From positions 496,001-560,000 of the forward strand of contig NZ_JOCA01000001.1 in assembly GCF_000718785.1 (NCBI RefSeq): DNA of 64,000 nucleotides, written 5' to 3'. Position numbers and translations under genes: made by a program. Below the pieces are notes generated by a model. That model searched no databases. It was not told the DNA's origin and was given only the letters and a program-made list of their open reading frames with translations. Every line of letters begins with the position of its first letter. The first letter of the stretch is position 1. Positions 41,570 through 51,200 of this stretch are shown here, one piece after another. Source of the DNA: Streptomyces sp. NRRL WC-3626. GTDB taxonomy: Bacteria > Actinomycetota > Actinomycetes > Streptomycetales > Streptomycetaceae.

Positions 41570-43730
41570 TCAGGTGACCTGCGGCTCCTTCACGATCGTG
41601 GCGTACAGGCGCCGTGTGTGGTCCACGTGGCGTTCGGCTCCGGTCAGCGCGACCCTGGCCGTCAGGCGCGGATCCGTGCTCGAGGCGGACAGCCGCAGCT
41701 CCAGCTCGCCCGGCTCGACGATCCGCCGGCCGTCGCGGCCGGTGAAGGAGGCGAGGTCCGCCGGGACCGTGACACCGAGGCGCCTGGCCTCGCCCGGCTC
41801 CAGCGCGACCCGGGCGTAGCCGACGAGGCGCTGCACCGGCTGGACGACGGAGGCCACCGGGTCGTGCAGATAGAGCTGGACGACCTCGGTGCCGGGCCGC
41901 CCGCCGGTGTTGCGGACGGTGAAGGAGAGGGCCAACTCCCCGTCCGTCGGGGCCTCCTGGACCGGCACCGTCAGATCGGTCCACTCGAAGCGCGTGTAGG
42001 ACAGCCCGTGGCCGAAGGCGAACGCGGGGGTCGGGTCGATGCTGGACACCCGAGTGGCGTGCGCGAGCCGCGCCCCGAGGTAGGTGCCCGGCTGGGAGCC
42101 CGGTCCGCGCGGCACGCCGACCGGTAGCCGCCCGGAGGGATTGACCCGGCCGCTGAGCACCCCGGCGATCGCGTGCGTGCCCTCCTCGCCCGGGAAGAAG
42201 GACTGCACGATCGCCGCGGACTCCGCCACGGCGCGGCCGAGGGCGTACGGCCGTCCGGCGAGCAGCACGGTGACCACGGGGGTCCCGCAGTCGAGCACGG
42301 CATCGAGCAGCTGCTGCTGCGCGCCGGGCAGGGCCAGGCTCGCGACATCGCAGCCCTCACCGCTGGTGCCCCGGCCGAAGAGTCCGGCGCGGTCGCCGAG
42401 CACCACCAGGGCGACATCGGCCCCGCTTGCCGCCCGTGCCGCCTCGTCGAGGCCGGAGAGATCCCCGTCGTCGACGCCGGTGCCGCGGGCGAACGTGACC
42501 TCCGCGTCGGGGAACTCCGCGGCGAGTGTCTCGCGCAGGGTGGGCAGCTCGATGCCGAGGGGTGTCCCCGGGTGGCGGACTCCGATGTGCTGGGGGAAGG
42601 AGTAGCAGCCGAGGACCGCGACGGGGTCGTCGGCGTTGGGGCCGATCAGGGCGATACGGCGCGGCCGGCCGAGCGGCAGGGTGCCGTCGTTGCTCAGCAG
42701 CACGACGGCTTCCTCGGCGAGCGTACGGGCCAGTGCGCGGTTCTGCGGCCCGTCCAGGTCGATCCGGCCGCGCAGCGTCTCCGGATCGTCCGGGTCCGCC
42801 CCGTCGAGCGCCGCCGGCACGAGGGGGCGGTCCGGGTCGAGCAGGCCGAGCATCACCTTCTGGGTGAGCACCCGGCGCACGGCGCGGTCGACCAGCTCCT
42901 CCGGGACGCGGCCGTCGGTGACGGCCTCGGTCAGGGGTGCGCCGTAGGTCCTGACGTTGGGCAGTTCGACGTCGACGCCGGCGCGCAGTGCCGTGCCGGC
43001 GGCGTCCGCCCAGTCGGCGGCGACGCCGTGCAGGGTCTTGAGGAAGGCGATGGCGAAGTAGTCGGCGACGACGGTGCCGTCGAAGCCCCAGGTGTCGCGG
43101 AGCAGCCCGGTGAGCAGTTCCTCGTCCGCCGCGGAGGGCATGCCGTCGGTGTCGGTGTAGGCGTTCATCACGGACCGGGCCCCGCCGTCGCGGACCGCCA
43201 TCTCGAAGGGGGGCAGCAGCACGTCGGCGCGCTCACGCGGACCGACGGAGGAGGGGGCGAGGTTGCGTCCCGCGCGGGAGGCGGAGTAGCCGGCGAAGTG
43301 CTTGAGGGTGGCGACGATCCCGGCGGACTCCAGGCCCTGGACGTACGGGGATGCCGAACCGGTTCGACGCGGCGATACGGCTCTGGGTGCGGGCCAGGGA
43401 GAGCGCGCCCAGGGCGGGGTCGACCGGGACCGTGCCGAAGGGCCGGGTGAGCTGGCCGAGTCCGCTGGGCAGGAGCGCCTCGAGGTCGACGGGCTCCTCC
43501 ATGTCGTGCTGGTGCGGGGCCACTTCACCGCCCTCGTCGGAGGCGCCCACCCACACTCCGTACAGCTGGGCGGTCTTCTCCTGGAGGGTCATCGCGTCGA
43601 TCAACGCGTCGACCCTCGCGGTGACGGGGGCCGTGGGGTCGTTCCAGAGGGGGTTCGCGGGGGTGTTCTCTGCGGCCACGTCGGCGTTCGCCTTCCGGTG
43701 GGCGAGTGGGTCCGTGTCTGCGCCGGTCAT
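41570..43730 (-). pseudogene. GH3 beta-xylosidase/glucosidase gene broken by an internal deletion
   Basis: The N-terminal part (from ATG 43730: MTGADTDPL ... ARTQSRIAASNRFGIP) is in one frame. From YVQGLESAGIVATLKHFAGYS to the end the protein continues in another frame. The junction is at about 43349. Between those two landmarks, intact family members have roughly 70 residues of the barrel (the usual AVAHEE...GEDPYL stretch) that are absent here, so the lesion is a deletion of about 200 bp that also shifts the frame. The remaining part has the nucleophile Asp in VVADYFAI, the second domain and the fibronectin-III-like C-terminus. The ATG overlaps the permease stop. In the intact state it would process the imported disaccharide. 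Confidence 0.85.
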
Positions 43731-44623
43731 CGGCCGAACCCCGCGGTCAGACCGCTCAGCAGCTGGCGGCGTCCGAAGGCGTACAGCACCAGGACGGGCA
43801 GGGTGGTGAGGACGACGGCGGCGAGCACGGCGGGGACATTGACCCCGTACTGGCCCTGGAAGGTCCACAGGGCGAGCGGCAGGGTCCGGCGTTCCGGGCT
43901 CTGGGTGAGGACCAGCGGCAGCAGGAACCCGTTCCAGATGGTCAGTGAGTTGAAGATGGTCACGGTGAGGATGGCCGGCCGGGTGAGCGGCGCCGCCAGC
44001 CGCCACAGCGTCGTCCATTCGGTGGCGCCGTCGACCCGCATCGAGTCGAAGAGCTCCTTGGGCACGTCGCGGATGAAGTTGGCGAGCACCAGCACGGAGA
44101 GCGGGACGGCGAAGGCGATCGACGGGAGGATCAGGGCCGGCAGACTGTCGTACAGGCGCAGTTTGATGATGATGAGGTAGACCGGGATCACCGTCGCCTG
44201 CAGCGGGATGGCCAGCCCCATGAGGAACAGCCCGTTCACGGCACGCAGGACCCGCATGCGCCGGCCTCGGACGATCGCGTAGGCGGCCATGAAGGAGAAC
44301 ACGACCGCCGGCACCACCGCGCCGGCGGTCACCACGACGCTGTTCAGGAAGTAGCGCAGGAAGTCGGACTCGATGACCAGCCGGTAGTTCTCCAGGGTCG
44401 GGTCGCCCGTCGGCACCAGCGGGTTGCTCGCGTAGTAGCGGGTGCGGTCCTTGAGGCTGGTGATGAGGGTCCAGTACAGGGGTACGGCGACGACGGCGAG
44501 CCAGAGCCATCCGGCCAGCCCCCCGGCCCAGTTGGGCCGGCGGGCCGACGGGCGGGAGCGGGGTCGCTCCTCCCGGCGGGCGGACTTGTGCCCTCGCCGC
44601 GTCAGGGTCGGCGTGGTGGTCAT
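43727..44623 (-). CDS. Sugar ABC transporter permease, MalG-type (bxlG-like)
   Basis: 298 residues: a basic N-terminus, six membrane spans and the EAA loop FDSMRVDGATEWTTLWRLAAP, ending LLSGLTAGFGR. One base separates it from the upstream permease stop; its stop overlaps the GH3 ATG. No ATPase gene in the operon, so MsiK is the likely energiser. Confidence 0.85.
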   Translation of the reverse strand: MTTTPTLTRRGHKSARREERPRSRPSARRPNWAGGLAGWLWLAVVAVPLYWTLITSLKDRTRYYASNPLVPTGDPTLENYRLVIESDFLRYFLNSVVVTAGAVVPAVVFSFMAAYAIVRGRRMRVLRAVNGLFLMGLAIPLQATVIPVYLIIIKLRLYDSLPALILPSIAFAVPLSVLVLANFIRDVPKELFDSMRVDGATEWTTLWRLAAPLTRPAILTVTIFNSLTIWNGFLLPLVLTQSPERRTLPLALWTFQGQYGVNVPAVLAAVVLTTLPVLVLYAFGRRQLLSGLTAGFGR

Positions 44624-44624
44624 G

Positions 44625-45527
44625 TCAGGCCCCCTCGAGTTGGCTCGCGCCCGCGTCCCGGCCTCCGAGACGGCGCAGCAGCAGGGCGAGGGCGAGGCCC
44701 ACGAGGACCAGGATGACCGCGATGACGCTGGCCGGTCCCATCAGGCTGGCCTGGAATCCCCGCTTGTACATGTCCAGTGCGAGTACCCGGGTGGCGTCGC
44801 CGGGACCGCCCTCGGTCAGGACGAAGATGAGGTCGAAGAAGGTCAGCGACCCGACGACCATCAGCGTGGACGAGGTGATGACGGTGTACTTCAGCTGCGG
44901 CAGGGTGATGGCGAAGAACTGCCGGATCCGTCCGGCGCCGTCCAACTGGGCCGCTTCGTAGAGGGACTTGGGGATCTGCTGGACACCGCCCTGGTAGATC
45001 AGGGAGTGGAACGGGACGAACTGCCAGGAGACGACGAAGACGACGACCCCGAACGCGAGCCACGGCCGGCCCAGCCAGTCCTGGCTGAGCGCCTGGATCC
45101 TCAGCCCGGCACCGAGTCCGAAGTTGGGGTCCAGCAGTGCCTCGTAGGCGATCGCGATCGCCGCGGAGCTGAGCATCAGCGGGACGAAGTACACCACTCC
45201 CAGCACCGCGCGGTAGCGCTGGCGGCCGGCCAGGAACGTGCCGAGCAGAATGCTCAGCGGCGTCTGCACGATCCAGGACACGGCCATCACCAGGAACGTG
45301 ACCCACAGGGCGTGCGGCAGTCCGGGGTCGGTGAGCACCGCACGCCAACTGGTCAGTCCCGAGGGGCGGATGGAGCCGATACCGTCCCAGGTGGTGAAGC
45401 TCAGGGCGAAGACACCGATGAGCGGGACCACGGCGAATCCGACGAAGACCACCAGCGCGGGCACCGCCAGCCACGGCAGGACGCTGCGCGGCCGGCGACC
45501 GCGCGGCCGGCCGGTGAGTGCGCTCAT
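44625..45527 (-). CDS. Sugar ABC transporter permease, MalF-type (bxlF-like)
   Basis: 300 residues, six to seven spans (LPWLAVPALVVFVGFAVVPL first), EAA loop YEAAQLDGAGRIRQFFAITLP. The ATG overlaps the stop of the binding-protein gene. A plain partner of the downstream permease. Confidence 0.85.
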   Translation of the reverse strand: MSALTGRPRGRRPRSVLPWLAVPALVVFVGFAVVPLIGVFALSFTTWDGIGSIRPSGLTSWRAVLTDPGLPHALWVTFLVMAVSWIVQTPLSILLGTFLAGRQRYRAVLGVVYFVPLMLSSAAIAIAYEALLDPNFGLGAGLRIQALSQDWLGRPWLAFGVVVFVVSWQFVPFHSLIYQGGVQQIPKSLYEAAQLDGAGRIRQFFAITLPQLKYTVITSSTLMVVGSLTFFDLIFVLTEGGPGDATRVLALDMYKRGFQASLMGPASVIAVILVLVGLALALLLRRLGGRDAGASQLEGA

Positions 45528-46834
45528 GCGCCGGTGACCGCGTTGAGGTTGTCGGCGAACTGCCGGGGCGGGATGGACAGCTGGAACAGCTTGACGATGT
45601 TGTCCAGCAGGGTCTCGGCGGCCGTCGGACTGAGCGCCTGGTCCCAGGACTGCACGAACACCTTGGCCTTGCTGGCGATGTCGTACGTGAACTGGAGGAA
45701 GTCGGCGTTCTCGGAGGCGGCCAGCAGCTTCTCCGTGCCCAGCCGGATCGGGACCGACCCGTTGCCGATCCACTTCTTCACCTCCTCCTCCTGGAGGATG
45801 CCCGTGGCGAAGAAGTCCTTCGCGGTCTTCTTCTGCGCGGCACTCGCCTTCGAGGAGATGGACAGGTACTGCGCGGGATTGCCGACCGTGTCGCTCTGAT
45901 CGCCCTTGCCGCCCTCGACGGGCGGGAAGGTCATGTAGCCCAGCGAGCCGCTGGGGACGAAGTCCCCGCCGTCGGTCTGCTGGATGCCGTACGACCAGGC
46001 GCCGTGCAGCATCATGGCGGCCCGGTCGGTGTACAGCAGTGCCTGATCGGCATTGGAGTCCGCGGTGATCGAGGAGAAGCCCTTGACGAACCCGCCGGCC
46101 TTGACCAGGTCCTGCAGCCTGGTCAGCGCCTTGATGGCGTCCGGGTGGGACCAGGCGTTCTTCTCGCCCTCGACGGCGGCCTGGAAGACCTCGGAACCGC
46201 CGATGCGGTCGAACAGGAACTCGAGCCACATCATGTTCGTCCACCGGGACTGGCCGCCCAGGGCGAACGGCGCTATGCCCTTCGCGTTGAACCGGGGCAC
46301 GAGCGCCATGATGTCGTCCCAGGACTGCGGCGGTTCCACCCCGACCCGCTCGAACACCCTGTTGTTGTAGTAGAGGATGATCGGCTGCACGGCCTCGCAC
46401 GGCATCGCGTAGATCCTGCCGTCGACGGTCGCCGCGCCGAACGAGGACGGGAACAGCCCCTTCCTGAGCTCGGAGTGCTCGTCGAACCACGAGGTGAGGT
46501 CCTCGACCTGGTCCGCCTCCGCGTAGGCGCGCAGTGTCCCGCCGCCCCAGCCCCAGATGACCGTGGGCGCCTGTCCGGCACCGATCGCGGTCTTGATCTT
46601 CGTCTTGTACGCGTCGTTCTGGAAGGTCGTGTCGTCGATCTCGTTGTCGGGGTGGGCCTTGTTGAACGCGTCGACGGCGCCGGCCCTGACTCCTTCCTGC
46701 GGCTGTCCGTTGAGGTACCAGTACGTGGCACCACCGCCCTTGCCGGGTCCTGACGAGCCGCCGCAGCCGGCCAGCGCCGCGGAGACCGGCACACCGGCCG
46801 CCAGGCCGAGGAGGGTACGTCGAGAGAGCGCCAT
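45524..46834 (-). CDS. Sugar-binding lipoprotein (bxlE-like)
   Basis: 436 residues. A twin-arginine-like signal (LSRRTLLGLAAGVPVSAALAGC) ends in a lipobox, so it is exported and lipid-anchored. The body is a family-1 binding protein (APTVIWGWGGGTLRAYAEADQ; DRAAMMLHGAWSYGIQQ). It is the first gene of an operon with two permeases and GH3, divergent from a LacI regulator whose site TTTTCGAAAA sits just upstream. Gene order and operator type resemble the xylobiose system bxlREFGA of Streptomyces, but the ligand is not proven. Confidence 0.85.
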   Translation of the reverse strand: MALSRRTLLGLAAGVPVSAALAGCGGSSGPGKGGGATYWYLNGQPQEGVRAGAVDAFNKAHPDNEIDDTTFQNDAYKTKIKTAIGAGQAPTVIWGWGGGTLRAYAEADQVEDLTSWFDEHSELRKGLFPSSFGAATVDGRIYAMPCEAVQPIILYYNNRVFERVGVEPPQSWDDIMALVPRFNAKGIAPFALGGQSRWTNMMWLEFLFDRIGGSEVFQAAVEGEKNAWSHPDAIKALTRLQDLVKAGGFVKGFSSITADSNADQALLYTDRAAMMLHGAWSYGIQQTDGGDFVPSGSLGYMTFPPVEGGKGDQSDTVGNPAQYLSISSKASAAQKKTAKDFFATGILQEEEVKKWIGNGSVPIRLGTEKLLAASENADFLQFTYDIASKAKVFVQSWDQALSPTAAETLLDNIVKLFQLSIPPRQFADNLNAVTGA

Positions 46835-47139
46835 GATGTTCTCCGCACTCGAGAGCCGTCGGCATCTCGTGAGTCATGGTGAAAGGTTTTCGAAAATTCC
46901 TTCTTCTTGCTCTGGTGGAGCAAGCTAGGTTTCGATCTGATGCGGTGTCAATACGTGTGCAGCGGCGTTGCGGTGCGGACGGAGAACCGGCACAGCCTGG
47001 GCGATCAAGCCGTCCCGGGGAGCCCGGCAGGCTTCGAAACTGTTTCGAAAGGAACCGGATCAAGGTGGTGATGACGCGGTGGCGACGGGCTGACAGACTG
47101 TCGGTGCAGGTCATACCGGGCCCCAGCCGAGAGGAAGCG
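46835..47139. promoter_or_regulatory. Divergent control region with two LacI-type operators
   Basis: TTTTCGAAAA at 46887-46896, about 50 bp from the binding-protein start, and the 17-bp perfect palindrome TTCGAAAC-T-GTTTCGAA at 47033-47049 on the regulator side. Both contain the CGAA-TTCG inverted pattern reported for BxlR-type repressors. Nothing else is visible in the 305 bp. Confidence 0.8.
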
Positions 47140-48168
47140 ATGCGACCGAACGCCAGGCGCACCACGTTGGCGGACATCGCCCGAGCGGCCGGGGTCTCCG
47201 TCGCGACGGTGTCCAAGGTGGTCAACGGCCGCGGTGACGTGGCGCCGCACACCCGCGTCCGTGTGCAGGAACTGCTGCATCAGCACGACTACCTCGCGCC
47301 CGTGTTCCGGCACACCGAGGCCGTCGAGAACCCGACCATCGAGGTGCAGTTCCAGGGCGGCCTCAAGTCGTACGTCGCGGAGACCCTGGAGGGCATCGTC
47401 GACTCGGCCGCCGCGTCAGGGGCCTCGGTGGTGGTCAGCAAGGCGTCCAGTGCCCCGCACTGGGCCCGGGACCTGGTCTCGGCCGGGCGCCGCGCCGTCA
47501 TCGCGGTCACCAGCGTGTACACGGCGGCTCATCTCGGCGAGCTGGCCCGGTCCGGGCTGCCGCTGGTCGTGCTGGACCCGCTGCATCTGCCGGACAGCCG
47601 GGTCAACAGCGTCGGGGCAACCAACTTCGCCGGCGGACTGTCCGCGACCCGGCACCTGCTCTCCCTGGGCCACCGCCGCGTCGCCTATCTCGGCGGACCG
47701 GCCATGGCCGTCTGCAACCAGGCACGTATGCACGGCTACCGCGCCGCCATGGAGGCGGAGGGAGCGCGGGTACCGGACGGCTACGTCCGGCCCGGAGAGT
47801 TCACGTACGAGACCGGACTGCTCGGCGCCGCGGCGCTGCTGGACCTGGACGAACCTCCGACGGCGGTCTTCGCGGGGAACGACGAGATCGCGCTCGGCGT
47901 CATCGAGACCGCTCGCGCCCGGGGCCTGCGCGTTCCCGAGGACCTGAGCGTGGTCGGCTTCGACGACACGAGCCTCGCCCAGATGTCCTCACCGCCCCTG
48001 ACCACCGTGCGCCAGCCGCTCCGGGAGATGGGCGCCGCGGCCCTGCGCACCGCCCTGCGACTGGCCAGTGGCGAGAAGGCCGAGTCCCACCACATCGAGC
48101 TCGCCACCGAACTCGTGGTACGCGCCTCGACGGCACCGCCTCGCGAGGGGACGCCGGCGCACGGGTGA
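47140..48168 (+). CDS. LacI-family sugar-responsive repressor (BxlR-like)
   Basis: 342 residues. N-terminal HTH TTLADIARAAGVSVATVSKV and hinge, then a periplasmic-binding-protein-like sensor domain (RVNSVGATNFAGGLSATRHL; FAGNDEIALGVIETARARGL; SVVGFDDTSLAQMSSPPLTT). The ATG at 47140 has GAGGAAG; upstream starts in the same frame are less well placed. Likely represses the adjacent ABC operon and itself through the two palindromes. Confidence 0.88.
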   Translation: MRPNARRTTLADIARAAGVSVATVSKVVNGRGDVAPHTRVRVQELLHQHDYLAPVFRHTEAVENPTIEVQFQGGLKSYVAETLEGIVDSAAASGASVVVSKASSAPHWARDLVSAGRRAVIAVTSVYTAAHLGELARSGLPLVVLDPLHLPDSRVNSVGATNFAGGLSATRHLLSLGHRRVAYLGGPAMAVCNQARMHGYRAAMEAEGARVPDGYVRPGEFTYETGLLGAAALLDLDEPPTAVFAGNDEIALGVIETARARGLRVPEDLSVVGFDDTSLAQMSSPPLTTVRQPLREMGAAALRTALRLASGEKAESHHIELATELVVRASTAPPREGTPAHG

Positions 48169-48187
48169 GCACGGACGACGGCGTACC

Positions 48188-48226
48188 GGTCCCGGGGCCC
48201 GCGGTGCGCCGCGGGCCCCCGGGACC
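48188..48226. terminator. Bidirectional terminator between lacI and the giant gene
   Basis: A stem of about 17 bp (arms 48188-48204 and 48209-48226, GGTCCCGGGGCCC...) between the LacI stop and the stop of the 3067-codon gene. Confidence 0.8.
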
Positions 48227-48231
48227 GCCCG

Positions 48232-51200
48232 TCAGGTGTCCCGCCCCGAGGCCGTCGGGAGGAACAGCAGACCCGGCATCACCACCCGGCGCGCGTCCAG
48301 CAGGACGGCCCGGAACACCGTGGCGAGGAAGGCGGTCTGGGCCGGGTCGAGCCTGTCCTGCGCCCTCGCCCTGCCTCTCGGCACGGCCAGGGCACGGCCG
48401 AGGCGAGACAGTTCCGTCAGGATTCCGGCCGGTTCCAGCAGCGGGGCGGGATCGACCCGCTCCCCCACCGACAGCAGGAGTCCCCGGGCGACCCGCTCCA
48501 GCTCGGGATCCTGTTCCGCCGCCGCCCGGTACAGCCTGGACCGCCCGAAGATCACCAGGCGCTCCAGCTCGTCCGGCTCCATCAGCGCCGTCACCGTCGG
48601 GATCCTCCCCCACAGACCGGCCCGGCCCCGCTCACCGCCCAGCCAGGGGACGATCATGGGGTCGACATGGACGGCCCGCAGGGCCCGTTCCCCCACGTTG
48701 TACGCCAGGTCGACGGCGAACCCCGCCTCCTCCGGGTCGGTGGCGCTCCTCGCCGCGCTGAGCAGCGTCGCCCCGAGGAGCGGCAGGAGGTCCACCTCCC
48801 GCTCCTCCCAGTCCTCCTTCATACAGACGTCGATCCAGTCGTCCAGGGCCCGCGCCGCCTCGTCGGACAGGCCCCCGGTGCCACCGGAGTCCAGATGGTG
48901 CGCCGCCGCCCGCACGACCCGCTGCCCGGCGGGCGTCTCCCCGGCGCCGACGATCTCGAGGTCCGGGTCGAGACACAGCTCCCGGTAGCGCTCGAAGGAC
49001 GTGTCACCGGTTCCCGCGGCGACGGACAGCACGGAACGGGGCAGGTCGGGCACCGTACCGCGCTGGTTCCGCGGGACGGTGCGCACCTGCGTCATGCCGT
49101 CGTCGGGGCGGTCGGTCAGCGCCTCCACCTCTCCGACGAGCCGCTCGTTCTCATGGTGCTTGGACGACCGGCTGAGGAAGGACACGATGATGTCGTTGCT
49201 CTCCAGCCGGGCCAGATACTCGTGCCGGCCGTGGCGCGGTCCGCGGTGCGTGATGCCGAGCACGAGCAGACGGACCGGCTGGCCGATGTCCAGGTGCCGG
49301 AAGTGGCTGAGCGCCGACGCCGAGGTGGTGCACGAGACATGTCCGCCGGAACCCACCTGGGCCCAGACCGGCCGCCGCGGCCGGACCAGGCACTCGTGCA
49401 GCTGCTTGCCCGTCAGCTCCGCCCAGGCCGCGTGCGCCGTGGGCAGCCAGCGCAGGGCGCCGGAGCCGCTCTCCTGGCACAGCACGCCCGCCGGACGCCG
49501 TTCGCCGCCGTCCCCGCGGATCACGGCGACCGGCAGCACCCGCCGCTCGGCCGCCTCCCGCAGGCGCAGTCCGCTCACCGTCGTCCCGTCGGCCGTACGG
49601 TGCAGCCACAGCGCGTGGTCACCGACGACGGGCCGCTCCCGGTCGGTCAGCGCCTCGGCCACCGGGACGGCGGCATCGGCCGGCAGACCGGGAACCAGTT
49701 CGGCGGGGTGAAGGGCGAGCAGGGCCCCGCCGCTGCGCAGCACGAGCCGGCCGTCCGCCAGCCGCCCCGCGGGCCACGCCCGCGTCTGCCACACCTCCCC
49801 GGGGCCGGACGGCAGTCGCGGCTGGGCCGAACGGGACACCGTCAGGGTGCCGTCGGGCCCGGTCTCCTCGACGGTCACGGGCAGCGCGCCGTCGGTCATG
49901 GCCAGCAGCGACGAGACCCGTTCCGGGCCCCCCTCGAGCTCCCGGCGGATCCAGGCGTCGTCCGCCCAGCCCTCGTCGGCGAGCAGGACGGCCCCCGCCG
50001 GCACCCCGTGGACGAGGAGGACGCCCGACGCGTCGCACCCCAGCAGTACGGCGTCGCCGCGCTCGGGGGCCCCGGACCACCGAGCGAGCCGGTTGTCCGG
50101 GGTGAGACGCACCGTGTGGCCCTCCGCGTGGCGTTCCGCCGCCGCGCGGGTGACCGGATACTGCAGCTCCCGTCCGGCGCCGCCCAGACGCAGCGCGCCG
50201 TACTCCGGATCGCTTCCGAGCACCGTCAGCACCGCCGGTACGTCTCCCAGCGCCCCGCGCAGTCCCGGACGCCAGTCGTGCAGGACGACACAGGTGGGCT
50301 CCGTCAGCCCGCGGTGGTGGGCGGACACCCGCACCGTGTCGCCGGGCCGGAACAGTTCCCAGCACAGCCCCTCCAGGGACTCCGGGCTGCCGCTGTGCAG
50401 GGTGTGCATCAGGCCGCCGGGCAGCTCGACCAGACGGCCGGGCGACAGCTCGAGCCACAGCCCGTCGGCCCCGTGTACCCCGTCGGAGTGCCGTGCCGGG
50501 CCCGCGACGGTGTACCAGTGCGCCGTATGCGCCGTGGCCGCCCGGCCGGTCCCGGCGCCGGGCGTGCCGGGACGGTCGGTGAGGTGACCGGCGGGGAAGC
50601 CGAAACGGCGGCCCTGATCCGGCGGGTACCGCAGGGAGGGACCGGCGGCGGGGACCACCGGCGGCACGCCGCCCCCGCGGTCCAGTGACTCGGGCACCAC
50701 GGACTCGGGACGTCCGTCGGGCCAGCGTCCGGTACGGCTGTCGTGCGGCACCTCGCGGGCGCCGGCGTGCCGCCCGGCGATCCAGCGGGTGTCGCGGTCC
50801 GCGAAGGACAGCTGCGCCGGATCGATCGGCGTCCCCCTCGCCTCCTCCTCCCCGGCCGGGGGAACCACCGGGGTCAGCCGCGCCTCGAACGTGCCGGGGT
50901 CGACGGAGAGCCACGACACCGAGGACCCGCCGGCCCCCGGGGCCACGATCTCGAAGTCCTTCCCCCGTACGCGCAGCCGGCCGGTCTTCGGGTGCCGGTG
51001 CCGCATCACCTGGGCGACGGAGCCGGCGACGGCCTCCCCGGGCTCGGCCGACGGCGCCATCAGTTCCACGTTGGGCAGCCCGGAGACGACGAACAACGGC
51101 TGGCTCAGCTGTCTGGCGTCTGGCCGCCGTCCGCTCAGGAGGGGGTTCTTGGGGAACACCACGGCCTCGCGGCCGTCGACCGCGTAGGCGGAGTCGCCCG

